Shown: positions 1-8,832 of the stretch, piece after piece
Layout: every line of letters begins with the position of its first letter
Numbering within the stretch: the first letter of the stretch is position 1
NCBI GenBank assembly: GCA_947164985.1
Contig: CAMUYI010000012.1
Location: 1 to 48,975 of the forward strand
Source: an uncultured Bacteroidales bacterium
Lineage (GTDB): Bacteria; Bacteroidota; Bacteroidia; Bacteroidales; Paludibacteraceae
Direction of reading: 5' to 3'
DNA: 48,975 bases
The notes under the pieces: generated by a model
Seen by the model: the letters and a program-made list of their open reading frames with translations, nothing else
Told to the model about the DNA's origin: nothing
Database searches by the model: none
Position numbers and translations under genes: made by a program

Positions 1-214
1 TCAGATCGAGATTGCAGAATGCGCTGTCAGGGTTGTTGAGCATCGTCTCGAACTCTTCCAGGTTCTTAGCCTCCGCAAAAAGCTTAGCTACCACCTTCAG
101 ATCGAGTCCTTCCGAGATGTCAGAACTTTTGGCAGAAACGGTGATCGTCTCATCTGCCCATAACATGGTGCTTACCAGCGCCAATGTCATCAGAAGTGTA
201 GTTAATCGTTTCAT
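1..214 (-). CDS. Secreted protein, N-terminal part (runs off the left edge)
   Basis: The reading frame opens at an ATG at 214 and runs off the window, so only 71 residues are visible. It begins with a typical signal peptide (MKRLTTLLMTLALVSTMLWA) and continues with a segment containing DISEGLDLKVVAKLFAEAKN and, at the edge, FCNLDL. This resembles a family of small secreted Bacteroidetes proteins in which an N-L-D-L-N/D-G-D segment follows a short helical region; that link is from memory and is tentative. It is the first gene downstream of the ribBA group on the same strand. A 9-nt tandem repeat lies just upstream of its start. Confidence 0.7.
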   Translation of the reverse strand, partial: MKRLTTLLMTLALVSTMLWADETITVSAKSSDISEGLDLKVVAKLFAEAKNLEEFETMLNNPDSAFCNLDL

Positions 215-239
215 AATTGTAATGTTTTAAATTTTAATA

Positions 240-284
240 CTAGGTGTCCTAGGATTTCTAGGCGTCCTAGGCCTTCTAGTCCTT
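240..284. repeat. 9-nt tandem repeat, about five units (CTAGGNNNN)
   Basis: Five successive 9-nt units begin with CTAG: CTAGGTGTC, CTAGGATTT, CTAGGCGTC, CTAGGCCTT and CTAGTCCTT. The CTAG core is fixed and the rest varies. It fills most of the gap between ribBA and the downstream secreted-protein gene. Confidence 0.75.
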
Positions 285-310
285 TTCTTTCAAAAACCGT
301 GCCAAACACC

Positions 311-1540
311 TTATACGAGTTTCAGATCGTGGTGCATCTTATCTTTTTTGGTACGCATATAGCGTTCGTTCCATTTATTAGGCTGAATCTCAATCGGCAC
401 ATTCTCAACGATTTCGATGCCGTAACTCTCCAGACCCACACGTTTCACAGGGTTATTGGTCATTAACCTCAGCTTATGTGCGCCCATCTCGCGTAAGATC
501 TGTGCGCCGACACCATAGTCGCGTTCGTCAGGACGGAAACCCAGATGCACATTCGCTTCCACGGTATCCTCTCCCTGCTCTTGCAACTTATACGCGCGTA
601 TCTTATTCATAAGGCCTATGCCACGTCCTTCCTGGTTCATATAGACGATGATTCCGCGTCCTTCGGTCTCGATCATCTGCATCGCTTTGGCTAACTGTTC
701 GCCGCATTCGCAACGCATCGAACCGAACACGTCTCCCGTCATACAACTTGAGTGAACCCGACAGAGTACCGGTTCATCTTCTTTCCACTCCCCTTTGGTC
801 AGCACCACATGCTCCAGACCTGTCGTCAGATCGCGGAAAGGCGTTAACATGAACTCGCCGTTCTGCGTAGGCAGGAAAACGGTCTCTCCCTTCTCAACAA
901 GCGACTTTTCGCCTTTCGTCATTAACTTTTCACCTTTACTAAGCCGATAGGCAATGAGATCCTTGATGGTAATGATCTTGAGGTCGAATTCCTTCGCCAC
1001 CTCTTGCAACTGCGGCATTCGCGCCATCGTGCCATCTTCATTCATGATCTCGATCAATGCCGCCGCAGGATGCAGACCTGCCAGACGTGCCAGATCGACA
1101 CCGGCTTCCGTATGACCGGCTCGTTGCAGTACTCCACCCGCTTTGGCATAGAGCGGGTTGATATGACCGGGACGACCAAAGGTCTCAGGCTTGGAACTTG
1201 GATCGGCTAAGGCACGGATTGTAGCCGCGCGGTCAGCCGCAGAGACACCCGTCGTGCAGCCTTCTAACTTATCTACCGTCACCGTGAACGGCGTACCTAA
1301 CATCGAGGTGTTGTTCGTCACCTGATGCATCAAGTCCAGTTCGGCACAACGCTGCTCCGTGATCGGACAGCAGAGCACACCTCTACCGTGCTGTAACATA
1401 AAATTGACCTTGTCCGGCGTAATCTTCTCCGCAGCAATGATGAAATCGCCTTCATTCTCGCGATCCTCATCGTCCACTACGATTACAAATTTCCCTTCCC
1501 GGAAATCAGTCAACGCTTCTTCTATTGTATTGATTCTCAT
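311..1540 (-). CDS. ribBA: Bifunctional 3,4-dihydroxy-2-butanone-4-phosphate synthase / GTP cyclohydrolase II
   Basis: This enzyme carries the two entry reactions of riboflavin synthesis: ribulose 5-phosphate to DHBP, and GTP to the diaminopyrimidine. The N-terminal DHBP synthase domain shows the acidic loop [10 protein letters not shown] (about residues 23-32) and [16 protein letters not shown] (about 140-155). The C-terminal cyclohydrolase II domain shows the zinc cysteines in [20 protein letters not shown] (about 264-283) and NQEGRGIGL (about 302-310). The 409-aa length is normal for the fusion. The linker at about residues 201-212 ([12 protein letters not shown]) is an extra repetitive stretch encoded by a short tandem repeat at 904-939. 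Its 5' end overlaps the upstream permease gene by 35 bp, so it is probably translated within one operon with cdd and the permease. Confidence 0.96.
   Translation of the reverse strand: MRINTIEEALTDFREGKFVIVVDDEDRENEGDFIIAAEKITPDKVNFMLQHGRGVLCCPITEQRCAELDLMHQVTNNTSMLGTPFTVTVDKLEGCTTGVSAADRAATIRALADPSSKPETFGRPGHINPLYAKAGGVLQRAGHTEAGVDLARLAGLHPAAALIEIMNEDGTMARMPQLQEVAKEFDLKIITIKDLIAYRLSKGEKLMTKGEKSLVEKGETVFLPTQNGEFMLTPFRDLTTGLEHVVLTKGEWKEDEPVLCRVHSSCMTGDVFGSMRCECGEQLAKAMQMIETEGRGIIVYMNQEGRGIGLMNKIRAYKLQEQGEDTVEANVHLGFRPDERDYGVGAQILREMGAHKLRLMTNNPVKRVGLESYGIEIVENVPIEIQPNKWNERYMRTKKDKMHHDLKLV
904..939. repeat. Intragenic repeat encoding the RibBA linker insert
   Basis: Read on the minus strand, the units GTGAAAA, GTTAATG, ACGAAAG and GCGAAAA follow each other with a 7-nt step. 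They encode the [12 protein letters not shown] stretch between the two RibBA domains. Typical RibBA proteins go almost directly from the conserved I-A-Y-R of the first domain to LIE/VEKG, so I read this as an in-frame repeat insertion. Confidence 0.55.
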
Positions 1541-3002
1541 AAATCGTTTTAACTTTCAACTTTAGTTTTTCTACGGCCACCTTCCATGCTTCAGGGTTAA
1601 AGAGCGGCGAGTCGGTAGCAGCTTTGTAGGTCAAGAACACACCTACCGGCAGTAACACAAACGAACTAAGCCACATACCCATCCAACAGGGCCATATTGC
1701 TTCACGCGCCATCTTATATCCTGTATTATCGATGATATAATAAATGATAAACAAGATGACGGAGATAACTACCGGCGCACCCAGACCGCCTTTGCGGATG
1801 ATCGCACCCAGCGGCGCACCGATAAAGAAAAACACCAGGCAGGCAATTGACAAAGTGAACCTACGGTACAACTCGATCTCGTGCTTGCGAATATAGCGGT
1901 CGGCATCATTGAGCATGATCGCATTGTATTCTACCTGATCGCGGTAATTCTGCGCACGTTCAGCGGCGATGTTCAGCGCCTGGCGGTGTTGGGCAACACT
2001 CAGCGAAGCCCACAGGCTGTCTACGTTATAATGTGTACGCTCTTCCTGTGTAATCTCCGTCGGCAGGACTACTGTGCCACGACGTGTATCACGCCCGAAG
2101 TAACGTTCGTTGATCATCTGCGTACTCTGCTCTTGGCATCGCTCACGCGATACACCGCGCACGGAGTCGATCGAGTGCGTCAACTGCACCACGTTCTTAC
2201 TCACATGCTGGTCCTCCAAGATCGACTCGTCGTACCGGTTAAAATCGGTCGCAAAATCAATGATGATACGCTTATGACTAAAAGTCTCACGGCGGTAAGG
2301 GATACTATTCGTTGTTCCCGTCGCTTTCTGCTGTTTCTTATTCAGATTCTCAAACGACTCACCGTTGATCAGATCCAAGGTCAGATATCGTTTGTCCGAA
2401 CTGGCAGCCAAACGTCCTGTATCCGCAACCATCACCTTGGCGTTCTCAAAACCCATCGAGTAGTCATAGATCATAATGTTGAGCAACTCACCTTTGGGTG
2501 TCTTATCGCGCACGTAGATCTGGTATCCGCTTATCTCATCGTAGAACTCACCCACCGGGATCTGTAACTCCGGACTCTTCTGCCGAAGCGAGAAGATAAG
2601 TGCCCAAAGTTTGCTTTGCGACTTAGGTAAAACGTTATTACTGAAGAAGAACGCACCCACACTCAGCATCATCGCAAAAAACATCAACGGACGCATGATA
2701 CGAAACAACGAAATACCTGCAGCCTTCATCGCCGTTAACTCAAATTTTTCGGCTAAGTTACCGAATGAGATGAGCGAACTAAGCAAAATCGCCAAAGGCA
2801 AAGCCAAGGGCAGCACGGATGCCGCGGCGTAGATAAAAAACTCCGCCAGCACCCCGATACCTATTCCTTTACCTACCAAATCGTTCACATGCATCCACAT
2901 GAACTGCATCAGCAGGATAAAGATAGAAATAAAGAAGGTAGCCAAAAACAGCCCCAGAAAATTCCGGAGCAGATAAATGTCTATTTTCTTAATTAGTCTC
3001 AC
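1506..3002 (-). CDS. LptF/LptG-family (YjgP/YjgQ) permease
   Basis: Inner-membrane subunit of the lipopolysaccharide export ABC transporter, or a close relative. Transmembrane segments lie at about residues 12-35, 55-80 and 105-125. A long periplasmic beta-jellyroll-like domain follows, and a group of C-terminal membrane helices starts near residue 385 ([20 protein letters not shown]). The N-terminal [11 protein letters not shown] and the motif [13 protein letters not shown] are typical of this family. The 498-aa length is longer than enterobacterial LptF/G (about 360) but fits Bacteroidetes versions. It overlaps cdd by 4 bp (ATGA) and ribBA by 35 bp. LptF versus LptG cannot be decided here. 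Confidence 0.88.
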   Translation of the reverse strand: MRLIKKIDIYLLRNFLGLFLATFFISIFILLMQFMWMHVNDLVGKGIGIGVLAEFFIYAAASVLPLALPLAILLSSLISFGNLAEKFELTAMKAAGISLFRIMRPLMFFAMMLSVGAFFFSNNVLPKSQSKLWALIFSLRQKSPELQIPVGEFYDEISGYQIYVRDKTPKGELLNIMIYDYSMGFENAKVMVADTGRLAASSDKRYLTLDLINGESFENLNKKQQKATGTTNSIPYRRETFSHKRIIIDFATDFNRYDESILEDQHVSKNVVQLTHSIDSVRGVSRERCQEQSTQMINERYFGRDTRRGTVVLPTEITQEERTHYNVDSLWASLSVAQHRQALNIAAERAQNYRDQVEYNAIMLNDADRYIRKHEIELYRRFTLSIACLVFFFIGAPLGAIIRKGGLGAPVVISVILFIIYYIIDNTGYKMAREAIWPCWMGMWLSSFVLLPVGVFLTYKAATDSPLFNPEAWKVAVEKLKLKVKTIYENQYNRRSVD

Positions 3003-3484
3003 CCTTTCAGATTCTCACTCACAAAGATCAACGGCAACAAATCGGCTGCAGACTCGAATACATACGTTGCATCTTCGCCATACAACAACACCTCCATCTT
3101 ATGATTCGGATAGCGATGCTCCGTCTCTAACATCACCTGACGGCAGGAACCGCAAGGAGAGCCCGGCTCTTTGGTGAAATGACCGCCCGTATAACAAGCT
3201 ATCGCCAACTTCTTCACCGGTTGATCCGGATATAGTGCGCCTGCGGCAAAAAGCGCCACACGCTCCGCACAAAGTCCACTCGGATAAGCGGCATTCTCCT
3301 GGTTCGCACCACGCATGATTTCTCCATTCGCCAATAAAGCACCTGCTCCTACATGGAAACCGCTATAGGGACAATAGCTGCGTTTGATTTGCTCTTTCGC
3401 TACTTCTACTACCCTACGCTGCTCCTCTGTCAATTCGTCCCACTTATAGGCACGCATCTTGGCTGTCAATTTGAACTCTTTCAT
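2999..3484 (-). CDS. cdd: Cytidine deaminase
   Basis: Hydrolytic deamination of cytidine and deoxycytidine in pyrimidine salvage. The zinc site is complete: the CAERVALF motif (Cys, catalytic Glu) and PCGSCRQV (two Cys ligands). The substrate-binding region CPYSGFHVGAGAL precedes it. The 161-aa length matches the small homotetrameric class. It is the first gene of a minus-strand unit (cdd-permease-ribBA), driven by the promoter at 3530-3560 and divergent from valS. Confidence 0.94.
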   Translation of the reverse strand: MKEFKLTAKMRAYKWDELTEEQRRVVEVAKEQIKRSYCPYSGFHVGAGALLANGEIMRGANQENAAYPSGLCAERVALFAAGALYPDQPVKKLAIACYTGGHFTKEPGSPCGSCRQVMLETEHRYPNHKMEVLLYGEDATYVFESAADLLPLIFVSENLKG

Positions 3485-3529
3485 ATATCGATTCGGTTAA
3501 ATATTATTCGTTCAAAACCTTTGCGGCTG

Positions 3530-3560
3530 CAAAGGTACAACAAAAAAATGACATACGCAA
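3530..3560 (-). promoter_or_regulatory. Bacteroidetes-type promoter for cdd-lptF/G-ribBA
   Basis: On the minus strand TTGCG (3556-3560) is followed by exactly 18 bp and then TACCTTTG (3530-3537). This matches the Bacteroidetes primary-sigma pattern (-33 TTTG-like, -7 TAnnTTTG). The cdd start lies about 46 bp downstream. Confidence 0.8.
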
Positions 3561-3578
3561 TAAAAAAGCGGAAAAATA

Positions 3579-3610
3579 TTTGCATATATCGAAAAAAAGC
3601 AGTAATTTTG
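3579..3610 (+). promoter_or_regulatory. Bacteroidetes-type promoter for valS
   Basis: TTTGCA (3579-3584), an 18-bp spacer and TAATTTTG (3603-3610) match the Bacteroidetes -33/-7 pattern. The valS ATG is 22 bp past the -7 box. Its -33 element lies 19 bp from the -33 element of the divergent cdd promoter. Confidence 0.82.
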
Positions 3611-3631
3611 CACGCTAATTTGTGAAAATAT

Positions 3632-6316
3632 ATGGAATCTAAGTACAATCCTACTGACATTGAAGCCCGCTGGTATCAGTACTGGCTGGACAATAAGTTA
3701 TTTCATTCGGAGCCGGATGGCCGTGATCCGTTTACGATTGTTATTCCGCCGCCCAACGTTACGGGCGTGCTGCATATGGGTCACGTGTTGAACGAGACGA
3801 TTCAGGATATCCTCGTTCGTCGTGCGCGTCTGGAAGGCAAGAACGCGTGCTGGGTACCGGGTACCGACCATGCATCGATCGCTACCGAAGCCAAGGTCAT
3901 CAAGCGCCTCAAAGAGCAAGGCATCAATAAATCGGACCTTACCCGTGAGGAGTTCTTAAAGCACGCGTGGGCGTGGACAGACGAACACGGAGGCATCATC
4001 TTAAAGCAGCTCCGCAAACTCGGTTGCTCCTGCGACTGGGACCGTACATCCTTCACGATGGACGAGACCCGCAGTAAAGCCGTCATCAAGGTGTTCTGCG
4101 ACCTGTATAAGAAAGGCCTTATCTACCGCGGTCTGCGTATGGTGAACTGGGATCCGGAGCGTCAGACGGCGCTCTCCGACGAAGAGGTCATCTATCACGA
4201 GGAGCACTCGAAATTCTACTACCTGAAGTACAGAGTGGTTGAAAACCCCACCCCATCCCTCCCCTCAAGGGAGGGAGAGTTGCCCGAGGGAGTGCATAAA
4301 GATGATAAAGGCTATTATTGTGTAGTGGCTACTACTCGTCCGGAGACCATCTTCGGCGATATCGCGGTATGTATCAACCCCAAGGAAGAGAAGAACCAAT
4401 GGTTGAAAGGCAAGCATGTAATCGTACCGGGTGTGGGCCGTGTGATCCCGATCATCGAGGACCGTTACGTAGAGATCGGTTTTGGTACCGGATGCCTCAA
4501 GGTGACGCCGGCGCATGACGTGAACGACTATATGTTGGGTCAGAAATACAACCTCAAGACCATCGATATCTTCACGCCGGATGCGCATCTGAACATGGAC
4601 ACCGTAGAGGACGAGTTGCAGGCTAACGTACGTAAATACCACGGCATGGATCGTTTCGAATGCCGCAAGCAGATCGTAGAGGACCTTAAGGCGCTCAACC
4701 TCGTGGAGAAGATCGAGGATTATGATAATAAAGTCGGTTACAGTGAGCGTACGAACGTACCTATTGAACCGCGGTTGAGTCTCCAGTGGTTCGTGAAGAT
4801 GCAGCATTTTGCGGATATCGCTCTACCACCGGTAATGAACGACGAGATCGTCTTCTATCCCGCGAAATACAAGAATACCTATCGTAACTGGCTGGAGAAC
4901 ATCAAAGACTGGTGTATCTCGCGCCAACTCTGGTGGGGTCACCGCATTCCGGCGTACTACGATGCGGATCTGCTGGCACAGACCGGCCATGAGAACTACC
5001 CGGACGATAAGATCATCGTAAGCGAGACAAAACCTGAAGGTAATTATGTACAGGACGAAGGAGCGCTGGATACCTGGTTCAGTTCATGGCTCTGGCCTAT
5101 CTCGCTTTTCGACGGCATTGAGCATCCTGACAACAAAGAGATCAACTATTACTACCCCACCGCTGACTTGGTAACGGGTCCGGATATCATCTTCTTCTGG
5201 GTAGCACGTATGATCATGGCCGGCTACGAGTACGTAGGAAAGATGCCATTCAAGCACGTCTATTTCACCGGTATCGTACGCGATAAACTGGGTCGTAAGA
5301 TGTCCAAATCGCTCGGTAACTCGCCTGATCCGCTGGATCTGATCGAACGTTTCGGTGCCGATGGCGTACGTATGGGTATTTTGCTCTCTGCGCCGGCAGG
5401 AAACGACATCCTGTATGATGATTCGCTTTGCGAACAAGGACGTAACTTCTGCAATAAGATCTGGAACTGTTTCCGTATGGTGAAGGGTCTTGAAGTAGCG
5501 GAGATCCCGCAACCCGAGACCTCTAAATATGCCATCGAATGGTTCAACGCCAAGTTGGCTGAGACGGAAGTCGAGATCGCCGATCTATTCAGCAAGTACC
5601 GCCTCTCCGAAGCACTCATGGAGATTTACAAACTCTACTGCGACGAGTTCAGCGGCTGGTATCTGGAGATGATCAAACCGGCGTACCAACAACCGATCGA
5701 CAAGGCTACGTACGAAGCGACACTGGCTTTCTTCGATCGTCTGCTGCGTGTACTGCATCCGTTCATGCCGTTCATCACGGAAGAACTATGGCAGAACCTC
5801 TACGAGCGTAAGGAAGGAGAATCTATAATGATCGCTTCGCTCAATGATGCAAATGGTGACGCTCCGCTTAATGGTGAAATTCTCAAAGAGGTAGAGAACC
5901 TTAAAGAGATCATTGCCGGTGTACGTAATGCGCGTGCATCGAAGAATATCCCGCAGAAAGAGCGCCTCACGCTCATCTCACCTGAACCGCTCAATGCCCT
6001 CGTAGATAAGTTGGCAAATGTTGAGGTAGTAGTTAATGGTGAAGTAAGCGGTAACTGCTCGAAGTTCATTGTTGGTACGACTGAGTTCGCTATCCCGATG
6101 GATGCGTTCATTAACGTGGACGAGGAACTCAAAAAACTCGAAGCCGACCTGCAACACCAACAAGGATTCTTGCGCGGCGTCATGGCGAAACTGAGCAACG
6201 AACGTTTCGTGGCAAACGCCAAACCCGAGATTGTGGACTTAGAACGCAAAAAGAAAGCGGACGCCGAAGCCCGCATCGCTGCCCTCGAAGAAGCCATCAA
6301 GGCCTTGAAAGGTTGA
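3632..6316 (+). CDS. valS: Valyl-tRNA synthetase
   Basis: Class I aminoacyl-tRNA synthetase that charges tRNA-Val. The HIGH-type signature [12 protein letters not shown] sits at about residues 40-51 and the KMSKS loop ([10 protein letters not shown]) near residue 556. The editing (CP1) domain includes [11 protein letters not shown]. The C-terminus has the coiled-coil arm expected of ValRS ([17 protein letters not shown] onward). The 894-aa length is normal. At about residues 203-220 there is an unusual low-complexity insert ([14 protein letters not shown]) encoded by a palindromic repeat that also occurs in the TonB receptor gene near 41.6 kb. The frame stays open across it. It is monocistronic, and a heptamer repeat follows the stop codon. 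Confidence 0.97.
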   Translation: MESKYNPTDIEARWYQYWLDNKLFHSEPDGRDPFTIVIPPPNVTGVLHMGHVLNETIQDILVRRARLEGKNACWVPGTDHASIATEAKVIKRLKEQGINKSDLTREEFLKHAWAWTDEHGGIILKQLRKLGCSCDWDRTSFTMDETRSKAVIKVFCDLYKKGLIYRGLRMVNWDPERQTALSDEEVIYHEEHSKFYYLKYRVVENPTPSLPSREGELPEGVHKDDKGYYCVVATTRPETIFGDIAVCINPKEEKNQWLKGKHVIVPGVGRVIPIIEDRYVEIGFGTGCLKVTPAHDVNDYMLGQKYNLKTIDIFTPDAHLNMDTVEDELQANVRKYHGMDRFECRKQIVEDLKALNLVEKIEDYDNKVGYSERTNVPIEPRLSLQWFVKMQHFADIALPPVMNDEIVFYPAKYKNTYRNWLENIKDWCISRQLWWGHRIPAYYDADLLAQTGHENYPDDKIIVSETKPEGNYVQDEGALDTWFSSWLWPISLFDGIEHPDNKEINYYYPTADLVTGPDIIFFWVARMIMAGYEYVGKMPFKHVYFTGIVRDKLGRKMSKSLGNSPDPLDLIERFGADGVRMGILLSAPAGNDILYDDSLCEQGRNFCNKIWNCFRMVKGLEVAEIPQPETSKYAIEWFNAKLAETEVEIADLFSKYRLSEALMEIYKLYCDEFSGWYLEMIKPAYQQPIDKATYEATLAFFDRLLRVLHPFMPFITEELWQNLYERKEGESIMIASLNDANGDAPLNGEILKEVENLKEIIAGVRNARASKNIPQKERLTLISPEPLNALVDKLANVEVVVNGEVSGNCSKFIVGTTEFAIPMDAFINVDEELKKLEADLQHQQGFLRGVMAKLSNERFVANAKPEIVDLERKKKADAEARIAALEEAIKALKG
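4244..4279. repeat. Palindromic GC-rich repeat inside valS (copy 1)
   Basis: The core CCCTCCCCTCAAGGGAGGG at 4257-4275 is a 7-bp inverted repeat around CTCAA, preceded by an A-rich/C-rich lead (AACCCCACCCCAT). The same 19-nt core occurs at 41624-41642 inside the TonB receptor gene. It is translated in frame into [11 protein letters not shown]. Confidence 0.85.
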
Positions 6317-6317
6317 T

Positions 6318-6345
6318 GGGTTACGGGTTACGGGTTACCGGTTAG
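6318..6345. repeat. GGGTTAC heptamer repeat after valS
   Basis: Three GGGTTAC units and a diverged fourth (CGGTTAG) fill the short convergent gap between valS and the GSCFA gene. The stop codon of the GSCFA gene lies in the last unit. Related sequence occurs in the GSCFA gene, metK and the aminotransferase gene. Confidence 0.8.
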
Positions 6346-7172
6346 TGTAACGGAAGATGATGCTCGTGTTTCCAACGCTTATGTTGGAGCACGAGTTCAT
6401 TTTTTGTTTGATTCGTACAGAACGTATCCACGAACCGCTCCCAGATATAGTTCACCGCCAACGAACTCGGGTGTACCAGATCATCCGCATAGAAACGGTA
6501 GTCACGGAGTTCATCCAACATTATTTCATACGACGGGAAGTAGTCGCCTAATTGCTCTACAGCTTGCAGCAACGTGGCCTTGGAGATTTGATTCTCATGG
6601 AGACCGTCCCTGATATGCCGGATCGGCGAGACAGTAAAGAGCCAGTGTTTATCGGGATAGCAGTCGAGGATGGGACGCCACGCAGCCACAATCTCTTCGA
6701 CCGAAAGACGGCGACGCGTGAAACAACTCTCCGGTAACTTATGGCAGTTCCCAACAACCCCGTAACCCGTAACCGGTAACCCTTCACCCTTCATCTCATA
6801 CACCCATGCCGTACCGAACGTAACAATCACCACCGTCGCTTCCTTAAGCGCCTGCTGCATGGTTTGTATCGATGCACGGATCGCTTGCTCTGCCTCCTCT
6901 TTCGTAGCCCTTGAAAACGATCCATGATGCGCCATCGAGTGCCATAAGCCGTCGTGCTCAACGAGTTGCAGCACTTCGGTCATCTGCAACGCTTGCGCGA
7001 TCGAGAGCGGATTATAGAGCGTACCAAAGGGGTTGCAGGTGACGTTCAGATAACGTTGTTGCATCTGTTCGCCTATCTCGTCCGAGAAACACGAACCGAG
7101 CATCAGGATCTTATCCTCATACCCTATCTTCCACTCGGAAGGCTTAATATCGACTATCGTTTGTAGTTTCAT
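6342..7172 (-). CDS. GSCFA domain protein
   Basis: A 276-aa protein with the family-naming GSCFSD motif at about residues 26-31, followed by NPFGTLYNP. It also has a conserved late segment (FTVSPIRHIRDGLHENQISK) and the terminal DDLVHPS, which together look like an SGNH/GDSL-type esterase fold. The role of GSCFA proteins is not established; cell-wall or polysaccharide acyl chemistry is a guess. Residues about 129-140 ([11 protein letters not shown]) are encoded by a heptamer repeat at 6757-6786. It is immediately downstream of the FtsX-like permease gene and abuts it. Confidence 0.88.
   Translation of the reverse strand: MKLQTIVDIKPSEWKIGYEDKILMLGSCFSDEIGEQMQQRYLNVTCNPFGTLYNPLSIAQALQMTEVLQLVEHDGLWHSMAHHGSFSRATKEEAEQAIRASIQTMQQALKEATVVIVTFGTAWVYEMKGEGLPVTGYGVVGNCHKLPESCFTRRRLSVEEIVAAWRPILDCYPDKHWLFTVSPIRHIRDGLHENQISKATLLQAVEQLGDYFPSYEIMLDELRDYRFYADDLVHPSSLAVNYIWERFVDTFCTNQTKNELVLQHKRWKHEHHLPLH
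6757..6786. repeat. GGTTACC/GGTTACG heptamer repeat inside the GSCFA gene
   Basis: Read on the minus strand, GGGTTACC, GGTTACG and GGTTACGG follow in a 7-nt step. They are translated as GLPVTGYGV. The same core (TTACCGGTTACGGG) is found inside metK and the DegT aminotransferase gene. Confidence 0.8.
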
Positions 7173-8401
7173 TACTCGAAATGCATGACCTTCGCCGGCG
7201 AGATCTTCGTGATGATCATCGACGGCAATAACAATATTAACAACGAGACACCTATGGTGAGCCCGTTAAGCGCCAGGATCCAGCCCCAAGGGAAAGCAAT
7301 CGGCACATAGCTGACATAATAGGTGGCGGACTCCAGAGGGATCAGATGGAATTTATATTGGATGCTTGCCAAGATAAAGGCGATCGAATTGCCGTACAGA
7401 ACACCTTTCCCGATCAGCAAGGCTGCCTGCCATAAGAAGACGCGCCGCACGAAGCTATTATCCGCACCTAAAGCTTTGAGTGTACCGATGAGTTGAATGC
7501 CGTCCAGAATCAAGATAATGAGTCCCGAAACGATATTAAATCCCGCAACGAGTAACATCAGGATAATGATCACCACGACGTTCATATCCAGCAGATCGAG
7601 CCAGGCAAAGATGGCAGGATTCTGTTCCTGCAGCGTTTGCACATAGTAACATTGATAGCCGTTTTCGTCCAGCTTATTGACCGTCGCAAAGTATATCCGA
7701 TCAGCTGTCTCATCGAGGTACTGTATGTCATCGACAAGTATCTCCACACCCGAATAGGTATTCGCTTCCCAGCCTTGCAACCTTCGCGCATCACGAAGGG
7801 TTGTTATTACAAACAACTCATCGAACTGACCAAAACCGGTATCATAGATACCGCATATGGTAAACCGTCGTGCCCGCACATCGTTATCGTCCACAAAATA
7901 GGCATACACGCCGTCTCCTACCTGCAGCTGTAATTGCGAGGAAACCGTCTGCGAGATGATGATCTGGTTAGGTTGTGTCGGCAGACCGCCTTCGATGATG
8001 TTATGCCGGAAAAAATTCCAGTAGTCCGTTCCTTTGAGTACGATGCCATGAAAAGCCGAATCGGTCTTGAGCATACCGGGTTTGGTGATGAACGGCGCAG
8101 CCTTACGCACATGGTCATAACTACCGAGCCGCAGCAACAAACTATCCGACACCTCAATCGGTTGCAGATCATAGGTGTTGTTATTATCAAAGGAAACGAC
8201 CTGTATATGTGCACCAAAACCCGCTACTTTCTGCGTTACGGTCTGCTTAAAACCGACCACGATACAGAGCGTCAAGATCATCACGACCACGCCGACGATG
8301 ATGCCCGCTAAGGCAACCCGCACTGCAGGACGCGAATGACGCTCCGCACCTTCTTGCGAAAAATACAGTCGATTCGCTATTTTAATCTCAGGATTTGGCA
8401 T
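7172..8401 (-). CDS. FtsX/LolC-type ABC transporter permease
   Basis: A four-helix permease of the MacB/LolCE superfamily. It has an N-terminal helix at about residues 27-50, a large periplasmic domain and three C-terminal helices (about 273-300, 317-345 and 370-397). The end ITKISPAKVMHFE is typical of LolC/E-like proteins. No ATPase gene is adjacent, which is common for this family in Bacteroidales. A role in releasing lipoproteins from the inner membrane is likely but not provable here. It is divergent from the gene starting at 8425, with only 23 bp between starts. Confidence 0.85.
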   Translation of the reverse strand: MPNPEIKIANRLYFSQEGAERHSRPAVRVALAGIIVGVVVMILTLCIVVGFKQTVTQKVAGFGAHIQVVSFDNNNTYDLQPIEVSDSLLLRLGSYDHVRKAAPFITKPGMLKTDSAFHGIVLKGTDYWNFFRHNIIEGGLPTQPNQIIISQTVSSQLQLQVGDGVYAYFVDDNDVRARRFTICGIYDTGFGQFDELFVITTLRDARRLQGWEANTYSGVEILVDDIQYLDETADRIYFATVNKLDENGYQCYYVQTLQEQNPAIFAWLDLLDMNVVVIIILMLLVAGFNIVSGLIILILDGIQLIGTLKALGADNSFVRRVFLWQAALLIGKGVLYGNSIAFILASIQYKFHLIPLESATYYVSYVPIAFPWGWILALNGLTIGVSLLILLLPSMIITKISPAKVMHFE

Positions 8402-8424
8402 AATTTTTGTGGTACTTTTTTCGT

Positions 8425-8832
8425 ATGAAAAAAATCTACTCTCTATTTGTATTGGCCCTTATGGCGGGCAGTATGATGGCGCAGGAGCCGGTTCACGAAC
8501 CTCGTCCTCAGCGTACGCCGGAGGAGGAAGCGCTTAAGCAGACCACGCGTCTGGTGCGCGAGTTAGGTATCAAGGACTCTGTGCGTATCGATACCATCTA
8601 TCGGATGCATCTCAAGTATGCACATTTTCGTCAGAAGGGTCTGACGCGTGCGCAGAACATGGAGCGGATGCAGGCTATCCAACATGAGTTGAAGCATCTG
8701 TTGACGCCGGAGGAGTTCGAAGCCTTTATGAACCACCCGGCCGAGCAGCCTCGTCGTCCACGGGGAGCCAATGTAATAGCGCCAGCCAAACAAGCAGCGC
8801 CCACAGAGAGCCGATCAGCAGACCAACCATAA
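8425..8832 (+). CDS. Small secreted helical protein (Spy/CpxP-like appearance)
   Basis: I chose the ATG at 8425 because it opens a clear signal peptide (MKKIYSLFVLALMAGSMMAQ); an upstream TTG at 8407 would add an unlikely tail. The mature part is charged and helical (TRLVRELGIKDSVRIDTIYR ... HLLTPEEFEAF), like the small periplasmic L-T-x-x-Q-type proteins common in Bacteroidales. The C-terminus is rich in Pro, Arg and Ala and probably disordered. The 3' end overlaps the convergent PAP2 gene by 107 bp. A possible -7 box (TAATTTTTG, about 8401-8409) lies just upstream. Function unknown. Confidence 0.7.
   Translation: MKKIYSLFVLALMAGSMMAQEPVHEPRPQRTPEEEALKQTTRLVRELGIKDSVRIDTIYRMHLKYAHFRQKGLTRAQNMERMQAIQHELKHLLTPEEFEAFMNHPAEQPRRPRGANVIAPAKQAAPTESRSADQP

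Noticed and set aside
4244..4279. Frameshift or assembly error in valS
   Set aside because: The frame is open and homologous sequence resumes in register on both sides, and the identical core occurs elsewhere. A true in-frame insertion fits better.
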